5,372 bases of DNA from the NCBI GenBank assembly GCA_048370855.1, contig DBGEOK010000068.1, positions 1 to 5,372 of the forward strand. Reading direction: 5' to 3'. Shown here one piece after another: positions 1 through 5,372 of this stretch; position 1 is the stretch's first letter; every line of letters begins with the position of its first letter. A program made the translations under genes and the position numbers. The notes under the pieces were generated by a model, which worked only from the letters and a program-made list of their open reading frames with translations, was not told the origin of the DNA and did not search any database. Source of the stretch: Limiplasma sp048370855 (GTDB lineage Bacteria; Bacillota; Clostridia; Christensenellales; Aristaeellaceae).

Positions 1-37
1 AAAATCAATATTTAAATTAAAAAAATGAGAAAAAAGT

Positions 38-52
38 GTTGACAAATTCAAC
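38..52. promoter_or_regulatory. Putative operator 1, over the -35 box
   Basis: GTTGA-CAAAT-TCAAC is a perfect inverted repeat with 5-base arms and a 5-base spacer, and it contains the whole -35 hexamer. The same half-sites recur at 79-92. Binding here would block RNA polymerase. The repressor is not in the window; an HTH (XRE/CI-like) protein encoded to the left is an inference. Confidence 0.6.
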
Positions 53-67
53 TAAATAGTATATAAT
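39..67 (+). promoter_or_regulatory. Consensus sigma-70/sigma-A promoter
   Basis: TTGACA at 39-44 and TATAAT at 62-67 are both perfect consensus boxes, separated by exactly 17 bases. The A/T tracts at 1-36 could act as an UP element. Transcription should start near 74-75 and run rightward into all genes of the window. The -35 box lies inside the first palindrome (38-52), and the predicted start lies at the edge of the second (76-95), so this looks like a strong promoter kept under repressor control. Confidence 0.88.
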
Positions 68-91
68 ACAATCATGAAGTTGATAATTCAA
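63..91 (-). promoter_or_regulatory. Possible leftward promoter sharing the -10 region
   Basis: On the minus strand, TTGAAT (91-86) is followed after 17 bases by TATTAT (68-63), matching consensus at 4/6 and 5/6. Its -35 sits in operator 2, just as the rightward -35 sits in operator 1, and the two -10 boxes overlap almost exactly. It would fire leftward out of the window, perhaps to a repressor gene. An AT-rich stretch can yield such matches by chance. Confidence 0.35.
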
Positions 92-264
92 CTTCAAAGA
101 AACCAACCTCCCAAGACAAGGCGGACGGTGAGTAACCAAGAACGCCAGGCAAGAGCGGAACGGGATTCGGACGGCGAAAGCGACGCGAAACGCCCACCGC
201 CTCTTGGGAGGAAACAAAGGAGAAACACCGCCCCGGAGGTCACGAGGGCAGAAAGGAAACCCAC
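75..264 (+). other. Structured 5' leader (about 190 nt), no supported gene
   Basis: Between the predicted transcription start and the first gene lies a GC-rich leader. CCTCCCAAGA (107-116) pairs perfectly with TCTTGGGAGG (202-211). After a CAA bulge (117-119), GGCGG (120-124) pairs with CCGCC (197-201), so 15 base pairs close a loop of about 72 nt. Smaller possible stems inside are CGCC/GGCG (143-146 with 173-176) and GCG-AAA-CGC (185-193). Several purine-rich SD-like motifs (206-211, 216-222, 234-240) have no start codon at usual distance. I do not recognise a known riboswitch class. A 64-codon reading frame at 74-268 spans it but is not convincing. Confidence 0.5.
76..95. promoter_or_regulatory. 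Putative operator 2, at the transcription start
   Basis: GAAGTTGA-TAAT-TCAACTTC is a perfect inverted repeat with 8-base arms and a 4-base centre. Its core shares the GTTGA/TCAAC half-sites of operator 1. The two centres (about 45 and 85.5) are about 40 bp apart, close to four helical turns, so two dimers could sit on the same DNA face and cooperate. The RNA, if it starts near 74-75, would also carry this palindrome as a 5'-terminal hairpin, which is an alternative reason for its conservation. Confidence 0.65.
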
Positions 265-489
265 ATGAAAAAATACAGTTCTTCTTTGGCCGACCTGATC
301 CAGAGCGCCGTGACCGATTGCATCGAATGCGGAAGCGGCATGGCCAGCACGCCTAACGACATCAACGAGGGAACCGTCGTCTATGCGAATTGGGCTGACA
401 ACGAATGCGACGTCGAGGTCACTATCTCGCAATGCGGAAATCCGTTGTACGTTTACATCGAGCACGATGTTGCCGGAAAGGTTTGGTGA
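265..489 (+). CDS. Hypothetical small protein (74 aa)
   Basis: I do not recognise this family. The start ATG at 265 follows an AAAGGAA ribosome binding site (252-258) at normal spacing, and it is the first gene after the promoter and structured leader. The protein is small, acidic and soluble-looking, with no signal peptide or membrane segment. It has four cysteines (Cys19, Cys22, Cys48, Cys57), the first two as CxxC, so a small metal site is possible but unproven. The C-terminal half (residues about 36-73) alternates hydrophobic residues in a way that fits a beta-rich fold, ending in GKVW. As the first gene of a repressor-controlled phage-like operon it could be an early accessory protein, but nothing in the sequence shows its role. 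Confidence 0.72.
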   Translation: MKKYSSSLADLIQSAVTDCIECGSGMASTPNDINEGTVVYANWADNECDVEVTISQCGNPLYVYIEHDVAGKVW

Positions 490-521
490 ATTTCGTGACT
501 GGCCCCTCCCTAAACAAAACA

Positions 522-564
522 CCCGTGACCTGCCATTAGCTTGGTAGGCAGAGCAGGTCACGGG
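522..564. repeat. Strong hairpin 1 (12-bp perfect stem)
   Basis: CCCGTGACCTGC (522-533) is an exact inverted repeat of GCAGGTCACGGG (553-564), with a 19-nt loop. A smaller TGCC/GGCA pairing (531-534 with 547-550) competes with or rearranges the stem tip, and GGCCC (501-505) can pair with GGGCC (562-566) as an alternative. No T-run follows on either strand, so it is not a standard intrinsic terminator. It may be an RNA processing or stability element, an attenuator, or a protein-binding site on DNA. Confidence 0.7.
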
Positions 565-577
565 CCACCCACCAAGT

Positions 578-631
578 CCAAAGAAGGAGAATGGAGGATA
601 GATGCATTATAGCATCCCCATCCTTCTTTGG
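578..631. repeat. Strong hairpin 2 (11-bp outer stem plus inner stem)
   Basis: CCAAAGAAGGA (578-588) pairs perfectly with TCCTTCTTTGG (621-631). Inside, GATGC (601-605) pairs with GCATC (612-616) around an ATTATA loop, giving a stem with an internal loop. It ends 7 bases before the ribosome binding site of the 86-aa gene (639-646), so it could tune translation or mRNA decay there. The nearest T-run (648-653) is 17 bases beyond the stem, too far for an intrinsic terminator. Together with hairpin 1 it fills most of the 165-base gap at 490-654, where I see no gene. Confidence 0.65.
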
Positions 632-654
632 CAAATACAGAGGAGGATTTTTTC

Positions 655-915
655 ATGAGGATGGATTTTTCCCGCGAGAATGCCGCCACGGATTCCACGC
701 AGGCACAGTCAAACGAGGCCGGCACCTTCCACATCACCGGCACGCATCCCGACCTGATAAGCCTCGGCGCTGACCTTGCCAACCACGGATATCAGGGCTT
801 CATGGTTCCCGCAACATCCGGAATGGCCCTCAACATCGTTGTTCTCGACGCCCACGCCGAACTGGAGGTTCGCAGGCTGTATAAGAAATGGCGCGCCACC
901 CATCTCATCCTGTAA
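655..915 (+). CDS. Hypothetical small protein (86 aa)
   Basis: I do not recognise this family. ATG at 655 is chosen because AGAGGAGG (639-646) precedes it by 8 bases; a second ATG two codons on (661) is a less well-spaced alternative. The first 22 or so residues are polar and probably flexible. Residues about 24-86 look like a compact alpha/beta domain: a strand (TFHIT), a helix that runs into HGYQGF, a hydrophobic strand (LNIVVLDA, 59-66) and a basic C-terminal helix (VRRLYKKWRATH). There is no membrane segment and no cysteine. The mRNA just upstream folds into two strong hairpins, so translation may be controlled. The next gene starts 34 bases downstream with its own ribosome binding site. 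Confidence 0.75.
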   Translation: MRMDFSRENAATDSTQAQSNEAGTFHITGTHPDLISLGADLANHGYQGFMVPATSGMALNIVVLDAHAELEVRRLYKKWRATHLIL

Positions 916-949
916 CACAGAGCTTACGATCAATCAAGGAGGAATACCC

Positions 950-2083
950 ATGAAATACAACGGCACGTACACCTGCGGCCATGACGGCGTGTGCGACGTC
1001 GTCGGCCCCGGCAAGGACCGCGAATGGAAGATCAGAAAGCATTTTTCCGGCCCGTGCCCGGAATGCGCCGCCCAAATCGCCCGCGAGCGTGCCGAGAAGG
1101 CCGCCCAGGACGCGGAGGAGCAGGGCGTCCCCGCCCTCGTTGGAAGCGATAAGCAGATCGCATGGGCGACCGAAATCCGCGCCAGCTTCCTGCGTGAGGT
1201 TGAGGCGGAGAACATGCGCGCGGACGGCCCGAACGCCGACGCCATCCTGACCCACATTATCACCAACTGCACCCGCGCGTCCTACTGGATCGACTGCCGG
1301 GGACAGAGCGCCAAGAGCATTGCGCGCGGTTATGTTGCGGCCCACCGCGAGGCGCTTATAGCGTATGTCGAGGCCCGGCGCGAGGCGGCGGACGAAACCG
1401 CAGAGGCCGCCCAGCAGGAGCAGATGATCTCCCCGGAAAGCCCCATCTCCGACGCCGCCGCCGAAATTCGCGTCAGCGTGGGGGAGGATGGCGTGAGCGG
1501 CGAGGTATCGGCGGCCTATGTCAAGGATGATACCTTTCGCGCTACCTTGGGCAAAAAGTATGTCTGGAACCGTGAGTCGCGCGTATGGCAGCGAAGAATT
1601 ACCGCTCTTTCCGGCCCCGTCCGCGACCGCGCCGCCGAGCTGGCTCTTTCCCTACTGGCCGCCGGAATCCGCGTTATCGTCCACGATAGCGAGACGCACG
1701 ATATGGTGATTCGTCAGGAGTATCAGCCGGAGCATGTACGATGGATTACCGGCGGGCCGAATGGCCTCTATATCCGTTTCCCGCGAGACGAGGCGCTTAA
1801 CGCCGCGGCTCGCCGCGTTCCCACCGTACATTGGGACAGAGAATCCGGCTGCTATACGGCGGATGCGGCCGCTTGGCGCGAGCTGTTTGACTTTGCGGAT
1901 GTGTATGGATTCCGCGTCACGCAGAAAGCGACGCAAATCGTCGAGGCGCACAGAGAGCGGCTGGCCGCCTCCAGCATCGTGCAGCCCGTAAAAATCCCAT
2001 CGCCAGAGCATCCTGACAAGCTCGCGGCAATCCTTAATACCCCGGCAGACGTATTGGACGACTTGAAAGATAACAATCTTTAG
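950..2083 (+). CDS. Phage-type protein with N-terminal Cys/His cluster and two HARP-like modules (377 aa)
   Basis: ATG at 950 is chosen over in-frame upstream codons because AAGGAGG (936-942) lies 7 bases before it. Residues 9-39 carry Cys9, His11, Cys15 and a CPEC pair (Cys36, Cys39), consistent with a small zinc ribbon. A charged Ala/Glu-rich helix follows (about 40-58), then a conserved-looking GSDKQIAWATEIR helix (65-77), of a kind I associate with phage hypothetical proteins. A second Ala/Glu-rich linker (about 130-158) leads to two similar modules, about 172-245 and 264-325, centred on WNRESRVW (206-213) and WDRESGCY (295-302), each followed by a helix and a 'Gxrv' strand. This pattern resembles HARP-type DNA-binding modules of SMARCAL1-like SNF2 proteins. 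That assignment is inference. Likely a cytoplasmic nucleic-acid-binding protein acting with the SNF2 ATPase encoded two genes downstream. Confidence 0.8.
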   Translation: MKYNGTYTCGHDGVCDVVGPGKDREWKIRKHFSGPCPECAAQIARERAEKAAQDAEEQGVPALVGSDKQIAWATEIRASFLREVEAENMRADGPNADAILTHIITNCTRASYWIDCRGQSAKSIARGYVAAHREALIAYVEARREAADETAEAAQQEQMISPESPISDAAAEIRVSVGEDGVSGEVSAAYVKDDTFRATLGKKYVWNRESRVWQRRITALSGPVRDRAAELALSLLAAGIRVIVHDSETHDMVIRQEYQPEHVRWITGGPNGLYIRFPRDEALNAAARRVPTVHWDRESGCYTADAAAWRELFDFADVYGFRVTQKATQIVEAHRERLAASSIVQPVKIPSPEHPDKLAAILNTPADVLDDLKDNNL

Positions 2084-2095
2084 GAGGGTATCAAA

Positions 2096-2395
2096 ATGAC
2101 AAGAAAACAGTTTTTCGCATTGATCTATGAAAGAGCCCAGGACAACATGGATTCCATCAAAGCGGCTGATGTGGAAAGCGTGTGCAAGAGGCTGGAAAGC
2201 CGGTTCGGGAAAATAGACGAAGGCTGGGAATGCGCTATCGTTGACGCGGCAGAAGCCCTAAACCCCGGTGATATCTCCGTGAGTTGGATGCTCCTGTCCA
2301 TTAACCCGGAAGAACTGGCTCGTGCAAATGCATATATAGAGAAATGCGCCGGGCTGGCCGCCGACATATTCGGCCTGTATGACGAGCCATGCTGA
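2096..2395 (+). CDS. Hypothetical protein (99 aa)
   Basis: I do not recognise this family. ATG at 2096 follows AGGAGGG (2082-2088), which overlaps the stop codon of the preceding gene, so the two are co-translated with a 12-base gap. The protein is mildly acidic and looks mostly helical: an N-terminal helix (RKQFFALIYERAQDNM), a central helix with VCKRLESRFGKI, an amphipathic stretch with AIVDAAEAL, and a C-terminal helix ending in GLYDEPC. No membrane segment, signal peptide or catalytic motif is visible. Its last codons overlap the start of the SNF2 ATPase gene by 7 bases, so it may serve both as a small partner and as the translational lead-in for the helicase. Confidence 0.78.
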   Translation: MTRKQFFALIYERAQDNMDSIKAADVESVCKRLESRFGKIDEGWECAIVDAAEALNPGDISVSWMLLSINPEELARANAYIEKCAGLAADIFGLYDEPC

Positions 2396-3810
2396 CCCTC
2401 AAAACATCCCTTCTCCCCCACCAGCGCCCGGCCCTTGACAAGCTTTACGGGTTAAGGGTCGGCGCGCTGTATATGGAGATGGGTACAGGCAAGACCCGGA
2501 CGGCGCTTGAATTTATCGCCCGCAGGCTTAGCGCGGAAAAGATTGATCGTGCGCTTTGGCTATGTCCATGCTCCGTGCAGCAAAATTTGCTGGACGACCT
2601 GCGCAAGCACGCCGAGGGTTTTGAGGACGTCATTCGCGTCTGCGGAATCGAATCCCTCTCCGGCAGCTTCCGACTGGGGAATGAGCTTGCCGGGTACGTC
2701 CGCGCTGGACGCGCAATGCTGATTGTGGACGAGAGCAACCTCGTCAAAAACCACGAAGCCATCCGCACGCAACGCGTAACCCAGCTCTCCGCCCTCTGTC
2801 CTTACCGGATGATTCTCAACGGCACGCCTATCGGCCGCAACGAGGCCGATCTATACGCTCAATGGTACTTGCTGGACTGGCGCATTCTCGGCTACAAAAG
2901 CTATTGGTCTTTCGCGGCCAATCATCTGGAATACGACCCCGATATCCCCGGAAGGATTGTGCGTACTCTCAACGTTGATTACCTTGTACGCAAGATCGAG
3001 CCATACGCCTATCAGGTATTGAGGGCCGAGTGCTTTGAGCTGCCGGCGAAGCAATACCGCGTCGCCTATACGCGCTTGTCCGACGAGCAAGGCTTGCATT
3101 ACAGCTACATCATCGACCGCATGCTGTCCTCTGTGGACGAGCTGCGGCCGGAGACCCTGTACCGCTTCTTTTCCGCTTGCCAAGCCGTCATCAGCGGCCT
3201 CTACGTTACGGATTACGGGCGGCATTTCGTAACATCGCCCATGTTTGCAACCCCGCTAGATAACCCGCGCATCCGCGATTTGATGCGGGTGATCGGGCCT
3301 ATGGAGGACAAGGTTATCATCTTTGCGAAGTACACCCACGAGATTGACAGCCTGCTTTCCGCGCTCCGGGAGAGGTATGGGCAAGCCTCGGCCGTCCCCT
3401 TTTACGGCGATATCCCGCAATCCCAGCGGCAGCACAATATCGCGCGCTTCCGCGGCGGCGCGCGGTTTCTGGTCGCAAACAAGGCCTGCGCAGGATACGG
3501 CCTTAACCTACAATGCTGCCATCAGGTAATCTATTACAGCAACGATTGGGACTACGCCACCCGCATTCAATCCGAGGATAGGGTACACCGATTCGGGCAG
3601 GAGCATGAGGTGACGATCACCGACCTGTGCGCCGAGAACACGCTTGACGAGCGTATTTTGGACTGCCTGAACCGCAAGGGGCGGCTGGTGGATGAAATCA
3701 AGGATGAGCTTGGAAAAGCCGAGGAAAAGCGCGGCGTGCTCATGAAGTGGGTACGGCCCGGAAAGGAGTTTGCGGATGGAAAAGGCGTACCTCAACAAGA
3801 ACGTCTATGA
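2389..3810 (+). CDS. SNF2-type DEAD/DEAH helicase (DNA-dependent ATPase), 473 aa
   Basis: This is a compact superfamily 2 SNF2-like ATPase that would use ATP to translocate on or remodel DNA. Visible motifs are the LPHQ element (9-12), Walker A MEMGTGKT (29-36), Walker B/motif II DESN with the SNF2-type xxxKN extension (114-121), motif III LNGTP (143-147), a motif V region with GYGLNLQ (about 370), and motif VI QSEDRVHRFGQ (394-404) with the arginine finger. Motif II reads DESN where DESH or DEAH is usual. The protein has both RecA lobes and little else; HARP, zinc or nuclease domains are absent, as is common in phage versions. The start has no good ribosome binding site and overlaps the previous gene (ATGCTGA), suggesting coupled re-initiation. 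Starting later would lose LPHQ or Walker A. The 3' end overlaps the next gene by 35 bases. Confidence 0.93.
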   Translation: MLTLKTSLLPHQRPALDKLYGLRVGALYMEMGTGKTRTALEFIARRLSAEKIDRALWLCPCSVQQNLLDDLRKHAEGFEDVIRVCGIESLSGSFRLGNELAGYVRAGRAMLIVDESNLVKNHEAIRTQRVTQLSALCPYRMILNGTPIGRNEADLYAQWYLLDWRILGYKSYWSFAANHLEYDPDIPGRIVRTLNVDYLVRKIEPYAYQVLRAECFELPAKQYRVAYTRLSDEQGLHYSYIIDRMLSSVDELRPETLYRFFSACQAVISGLYVTDYGRHFVTSPMFATPLDNPRIRDLMRVIGPMEDKVIIFAKYTHEIDSLLSALRERYGQASAVPFYGDIPQSQRQHNIARFRGGARFLVANKACAGYGLNLQCCHQVIYYSNDWDYATRIQSEDRVHRFGQEHEVTITDLCAENTLDERILDCLNRKGRLVDEIKDELGKAEEKRGVLMKWVRPGKEFADGKGVPQQERL

Positions 3811-5125
3811 GGCGTTTCAGGAGCGCATGGCGTTTATCTTCCGCGAGTTTGACAATATTTTCGTTTCTTTCTCCGGCGGAAAGGACAGCGGCCTGCTGCT
3901 TAACCTCGTGACCGACTACATGCGGGCAAACGGACTGAAGCGCAGAATCGGCCTGTTTCATCAGGACTTTGAGGCGCAGTACAATAAGACTACGGAGTAT
4001 GTGACCCGCACGTTTGAGCGCTACGGCTCCCAAACGGACGCCTATTGGGTTTGCCTTCCCATGGCCAGTAAAACCTCTCTTAGCAATTACGAGCTGTACT
4101 GGTACCCGTGGGACCCGGATAAGCGGGAAGCCTGGGTGCGGCCTATGCCGCAAAATCCCTACGTGGTCAATCTTGAGAATAATCCGTTTGGTTTTTACAA
4201 GGAAAAAATGCCGCAGGAGGACATATACCGCCAGTTTGGGCGCTGGTATCATCATCGCTGCGGCGGCGGTAAAACCGTCGCGCTGCTGGGCATGCGCGCG
4301 GATGAATCCCTGCGCCGCTACAGCGGCATCATTAACAAGCGCCATGCTTATAAGGGCAAAATGTGGACCAGCCAGCTTTTCAAGGACGTTTACAGTGCGT
4401 CGCCAATGTACGACTGGACAACCGAGGACGTATGGACGGCCAACGGCCGTTTCGGTTACGACTACAACCGCCTGTATGACCTGTTTTACAAGGCCGGGGT
4501 TTCCCTTGATCTCATGCGCGTCGCCAGCCCATTCAACGAGTGGGCCGGTCCATCGCTTAACCTGTACCGCGTGATTGAGCCGCAGACGTGGACAAGGCTC
4601 GTAGGCCGCGTTCAGGGGGCCAATTTCGGCGCGATCTACGGCTCCACAAAGGCGATGGGATACCGCGAAATCACGCTGCCGCCGGGCCATACATGGCAGA
4701 GCTATACCCTGTTTTTGCTCTCCACCCTGCCGCAAGCCGTGCGCGATAACTATCTCGAAAAATTCCGCTTTTCGGAGAAATTCTGGCACGAAACCGGCGG
4801 CGGCTTCGGCTCGGAGGTAATCGAGGAAATTCGGGCCCGCGGCTACCACATCCGTGAAAACGGTGTCAGCAGCTACACCAAGGACCGAAAGACCCGCATC
4901 GTGTTCGACGGCGAAATCCCGGATGATACCGACGATGTAAGGACCACCAAAGACATTCCAAGCTGGAAGCGCATGTGCTATTGCATCCTCAAAAACGACC
5001 ATCTGTGCCGCTTCATGGGCTTTGGCCCCAACAAGCGGCAGCAGGCCCGCATCAACGCCATTAAGGCAAAATACACCGCTATTGCGAGAGGAGAGAAACC
5101 CGATGTGGAAAAGCCCGGTCTATGA
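3776..5125 (+). CDS. ibrA: PP-loop ATPase, PAPS-reductase-like DUF3440 protein (IbrA-like), 449 aa
   Basis: Member of the adenine-nucleotide alpha-hydrolase (PP-loop) superfamily. The PP-loop SGGKDS is at 33-38, DxExQ (Asp64, Glu66, Gln68) follows the second strand, GMRADES (172-178) is the substrate-side motif, and DWTTEDVW (213-220) matches PAPS-reductase-like proteins. At 449 residues it is nearly twice the size of CysH, and the catalytic ECGLH tail of CysH is missing, so sulfate assimilation is unlikely. The C-terminal part (about 390-425) has WKRMCYCILKNDHLC, with Cys401, Cys403 and Cys411, which may bind metal. IbrA of E. coli, which with IbrB controls expression of Eib surface proteins, is the closest named relative I recall. 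DndC (DNA phosphorothioation) shares the fold. ATG 3776 is favoured over TTG 3770 because AAGGAG (3763-3768) is 7 bases upstream. It overlaps both neighbours, implying coupled synthesis. Confidence 0.88.
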   Translation: MEKAYLNKNVYEAFQERMAFIFREFDNIFVSFSGGKDSGLLLNLVTDYMRANGLKRRIGLFHQDFEAQYNKTTEYVTRTFERYGSQTDAYWVCLPMASKTSLSNYELYWYPWDPDKREAWVRPMPQNPYVVNLENNPFGFYKEKMPQEDIYRQFGRWYHHRCGGGKTVALLGMRADESLRRYSGIINKRHAYKGKMWTSQLFKDVYSASPMYDWTTEDVWTANGRFGYDYNRLYDLFYKAGVSLDLMRVASPFNEWAGPSLNLYRVIEPQTWTRLVGRVQGANFGAIYGSTKAMGYREITLPPGHTWQSYTLFLLSTLPQAVRDNYLEKFRFSEKFWHETGGGFGSEVIEEIRARGYHIRENGVSSYTKDRKTRIVFDGEIPDDTDDVRTTKDIPSWKRMCYCILKNDHLCRFMGFGPNKRQQARINAIKAKYTAIARGEKPDVEKPGL

Positions 5126-5372
5126 CATCCGCCGCGTGCCCGTCGAGCAAATCCGCCCCAATGAGTACAACCCAACAGCGTCGCTCCGCCGGAAATGCGC
5201 CTCCTGTACGACAGCATCAAGCAGGACGGGTATACCATGCCCATCGTCTGCTACTACGACGCGGAGGCCGACAGGTACGATATTGTGGATGGCTTTCACC
5301 GCTACCGCATTCTTCTTGACCATCCCGACATCCGCGAGCGGGAGGGCGGCTGCCTGCCCGTCAGCGTGATTG
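5103..5372 (+). pseudogene. ibrB: IbrB-like ParB/sulfiredoxin-fold gene, apparent frameshift, cut by the window end
   Basis: ATG at 5103 follows AGAGGAGAG (5087-5095) and overlaps the preceding stop by 23 bases. Frame one gives a good ParB-like start, MWKSPVYDIRRVPVEQIRPN then EYNP (residues 1-24), then turns to nonsense and stops at 5367-5369. From 5174 a second frame is open to the window end and continues the same domain: NSVAPPEMRLLYDSIKQDG, then MPIVCYYD, then DGFHRYR (5288-5308), the typical GxHR motif region of ParB/Srx-fold proteins. Adding one C to the CCC run at 5171-5173 restores one open frame (EYNP-NSVAPPE). ParB-fold proteins bind DNA or hydrolyse nucleotides; IbrB acts with IbrA. 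The break may be a true mutation or a homopolymer sequencing error, and the 3' end is not visible. Confidence 0.8.

Noticed and set aside
74..268. 64-codon rightward frame starting at the predicted transcription start and ending with an ATGA overlap to the 74-aa gene.
   Set aside because: It would need leaderless translation from inside an operator palindrome, its product is a low-complexity Arg/Pro/Glu-rich string, and the region is better explained by a structured leader. The ATGA overlap may be chance.
522..580. tRNA-like look of the hairpin region (TTAGCTTGGTAGGCAGAGCA, then GGTCACGGG).
   Set aside because: There is no acceptor stem, anticodon arm or TTCGA loop, and the perfect 12-bp stem does not fit a cloverleaf. 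Treated as a plain hairpin.
578..653. Intrinsic terminator formed by hairpin 2 and the TTTTTT at 648-653.
   Set aside because: The T-run is 17 bases beyond the stem and follows the ribosome binding site of the next gene, so it does not have terminator geometry.
776..949. In-frame upstream extension of the 377-aa protein.
   Set aside because: It overlaps the end of the 86-aa gene, its residues look non-coding, and the ATG at 950 has an ideal AAGGAGG site.
3740..5002. Long minus-strand open frame (420 codons) opposite the IbrA-like gene.
   Set aside because: It is antisense to a protein with clear PP-loop motifs, and its product shows no recognisable family. It is a codon-bias shadow of GC-rich coding sequence.
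3776..5125. Assimilatory PAPS reductase (cysH), as an auxiliary metabolic gene.
   Set aside because: The protein is about twice CysH length, lacks the ECGLH catalytic tail, and sits beside a ParB-fold partner and a SNF2 ATPase rather than sulfur genes. IbrA-like DUF3440 fits better.

Overview
The window reads as a single rightward transcription unit from a mobile element, most likely the early or replication region of a phage or prophage of a moderately GC-rich Bacillota (Clostridia-like) host. The host guess rests on strong AGGAGG-type ribosome binding sites before most genes, a consensus sigma-70/sigma-A promoter, and tight, overlapping gene spacing. The guess is an inference; no gene here fixes the taxonomy.

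Positions 1-264 hold an AT-rich control region followed by a GC-rich structured leader. A perfect TTGACA-N17-TATAAT promoter (39-67) is flanked by two related palindromes (38-52 and 76-95, both GTTGA...TCAAC). The first covers the -35 box and the second covers the expected transcription start, as expected for a repressor-controlled early promoter. A weaker opposite-strand promoter may share the same -10 box. The leader can form a long-range stem (107-124 with 197-211).

Positions 265-2395 carry four genes without a firm family assignment: a 74-aa protein; a stretch with two strong hairpins (522-564, 578-631); an 86-aa protein; a 377-aa protein with an N-terminal Cys/His cluster and two C-terminal modules sharing a W[N/D]RES core, which look like HARP-type DNA-binding modules; and a 99-aa protein.

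Positions 2389-5372 carry three overlapping genes with recognisable functions: a SNF2-type helicase/ATPase, a 449-aa PP-loop ATPase of the PAPS-reductase-like (DUF3440, IbrA-like) family, and an IbrB-like ParB/sulfiredoxin-fold gene that is cut by the window edge and carries an apparent one-base frameshift at a CCC run (5171-5173). IbrA and IbrB are a known pair. A SNF2 ATPase directly before them, with a possible detached HARP-like protein further upstream, suggests a DNA-acting module (modification, regulation or replication), but its chemistry cannot be read from the sequence.
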